Below, piece by piece: positions 63,396-64,000 of a stretch of 64,000 bases of DNA. Origin of the DNA: Streptosporangium pseudovulgare. Lineage in GTDB: Bacteria > Actinomycetota > Actinomycetes > Streptosporangiales > Streptosporangiaceae. Numbering within the stretch: position 1 is the first letter of the stretch; every line of letters starts with the position of its first letter. Location: NCBI RefSeq assembly GCF_014648055.1, contig NZ_BMQJ01000008.1, forward strand, positions 284,210 to 348,209, given 5' to 3'. The position numbers and the translations under genes are program-made. The notes under the pieces are model-generated. The model did not search any database and had not been told where the DNA came from. It worked only from the letters and a program-made list of their open reading frames with translations.

Positions 63396-64000
63396 CTACC
63401 GGGCCGGGTCGGCCGCGTCGGCCGGTCCGGCCTGGCCGCGGCCGAACACCTCGGCGACGAGCCGCTGCGTCGCCTGCTGGAACGCCGCCGCCATGGACAT
63501 GGCGGCGTCGTCGACGTAGTTCAGCGCGGCGGTCAGGGTCGTGCGGCCGTCGGGCGTGCTGTACATCAGCGCCGCGTGGCCGGCCATGCCGCCGTTGTGG
63601 GTGATGACGGTGCCGCCGCCCGGCGTCGGCTGCACGAACACGCCCAGGCCGTAGCCGGCCTTGGACTCCGGCGTGCACATCTCGGCCAGCAGCTCGGCCG
63701 GCAGCAGCCTGCCGCCCACCAGTGCGGTGATGAACGTCTGCAGGTCCCGAGTGGTGGAGATCATGTCGCCGCCACTGGAGATCCAGGAGGGGTTGTGCCG
63801 GGTGACGTCGACCGTCTTCTGCTCGCCGTCCTCCTCGTAGCGGTAGTAGGCGTGCGCGTGCGGGGCGGGGATGTCCTGCTCGGTGGCCGGCTGGACGGTG
63901 CCCGTCAGGCCGAGCGGCTCCAGGATGAGGCGCCGCATCTCCTCGGCGACCGGGCGGCCGGTGACCTTCTCGATCAGCAGCCGGGCCAGCACGTAGTTGG
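63396..64000 (-). CDS. Serine beta-lactamase / DD-peptidase family (S12) protein, N-terminus cut by window edge
   Basis: C-terminal ~200 residues. The NYVLARLLIEKVTGRPV segment contains the Y-x-N-type catalytic loop (tail at the window edge), WISSGGDMISTTRDLQTF is typical of class C-like esterases and DD-peptidases, and HNGGMAGHAALMYSTPDG holds the third-box H-x-G motif. The SxxK motif lies outside. Could be a DD-carboxypeptidase, esterase or beta-lactamase. Confidence 0.88.
   Translation of the reverse strand, partial: NYVLARLLIEKVTGRPVAEEMRRLILEPLGLTGTVQPATEQDIPAPHAHAYYRYEEDGEQKTVDVTRHNPSWISSGGDMISTTRDLQTFITALVGGRLLPAELLAEMCTPESKAGYGLGVFVQPTPGGGTVITHNGGMAGHAALMYSTPDGRTTLTAALNYVDDAAMSMAAAFQQATQRLVAEVFGRGQAGPADAADPAR

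Overview
The window is chromosomal DNA of a very GC-rich actinomycete, most likely from the Streptosporangiales (Streptosporangium, Nonomuraea or Microbispora type; the order is an inference). Support comes from extreme third-position GC in the real genes, GTG and TTG starts, the F420 enzyme CofC, an NdgR-type IclR regulator divergent from leuCD, an HU protein, a SigR-like ECF sigma factor, and many promoters placed so that the mRNA would begin at the start codon.

Region 1 (1-8.3 kb): an Erm-family 23S rRNA methyltransferase cut by the window edge, an overlooked 26-codon leader ORF, a MATE efflux pump, and a divergent PadR repressor with a nested palindrome between them. An M3 peptidase, tRNA-Gln, two tRNA-Glu, a membrane-anchored SGNH hydrolase and an acidic protein of unknown function follow.

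Region 2 (8.4-38.4 kb) is a conserved housekeeping block in an order familiar from Streptomyces: ndgR/leuCD, hup, [cold-shock-like, TetR/MFS], cofC/plsC, gpsA, ddl, DUF3515, Lrp-type RAM protein, thiL, a secreted protein, thiD, rpmB, a DAK2/FakA-like gene, recG, rsmD, coaD, yceD, rpmF, rnc, mutM, acyP, a 63-aa coiled-coil protein, smc and ftsY. It joins leucine, thiamine, CoA, phospholipid and cell-wall synthesis with ribosome maturation, DNA repair, chromosome condensation and protein targeting.

Region 3 (38.4-64 kb) is more accessory: a secreted penicillin-acylase-family enzyme with a C-terminal F5/8C domain, an alpha/beta hydrolase with a divergent LysR, a siderophore ABC importer divergent from its binding lipoprotein across an iron box, a SnoaL-like half domain, a membrane protein, a cysteine synthase/desulfhydrase-type enzyme, a SigR-like sigma factor without an adjacent anti-sigma gene, an EamA transporter divergent from an XRE-cupin regulator, a lipoprotein deacetylase, Cu/Zn SOD, TypA/BipA, a degenerate acyl-adenylate-forming enzyme, a hydrolase, pta-ackA and a partial serine beta-lactamase-like gene.

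Two signals cut across the annotation. First, at least nine start codons, including that of the unannotated erm leader peptide, lie exactly six bases after a TANNNT -10 hexamer, the signature of leaderless transcripts. Second, at least nine genes are followed at or just beyond the stop codon by short tandem repeats (units of 9 to 64 bp), in some cases seeded by the last codons of the gene. The most interesting candidate system is the MATE - leader peptide - erm cassette: the leader carries an Arg-Pro-Arg (+X+) motif of the kind linked to macrolide-dependent ribosome arrest, and is followed by a series of hairpins, the last of which sequesters the erm Shine-Dalgarno sequence.
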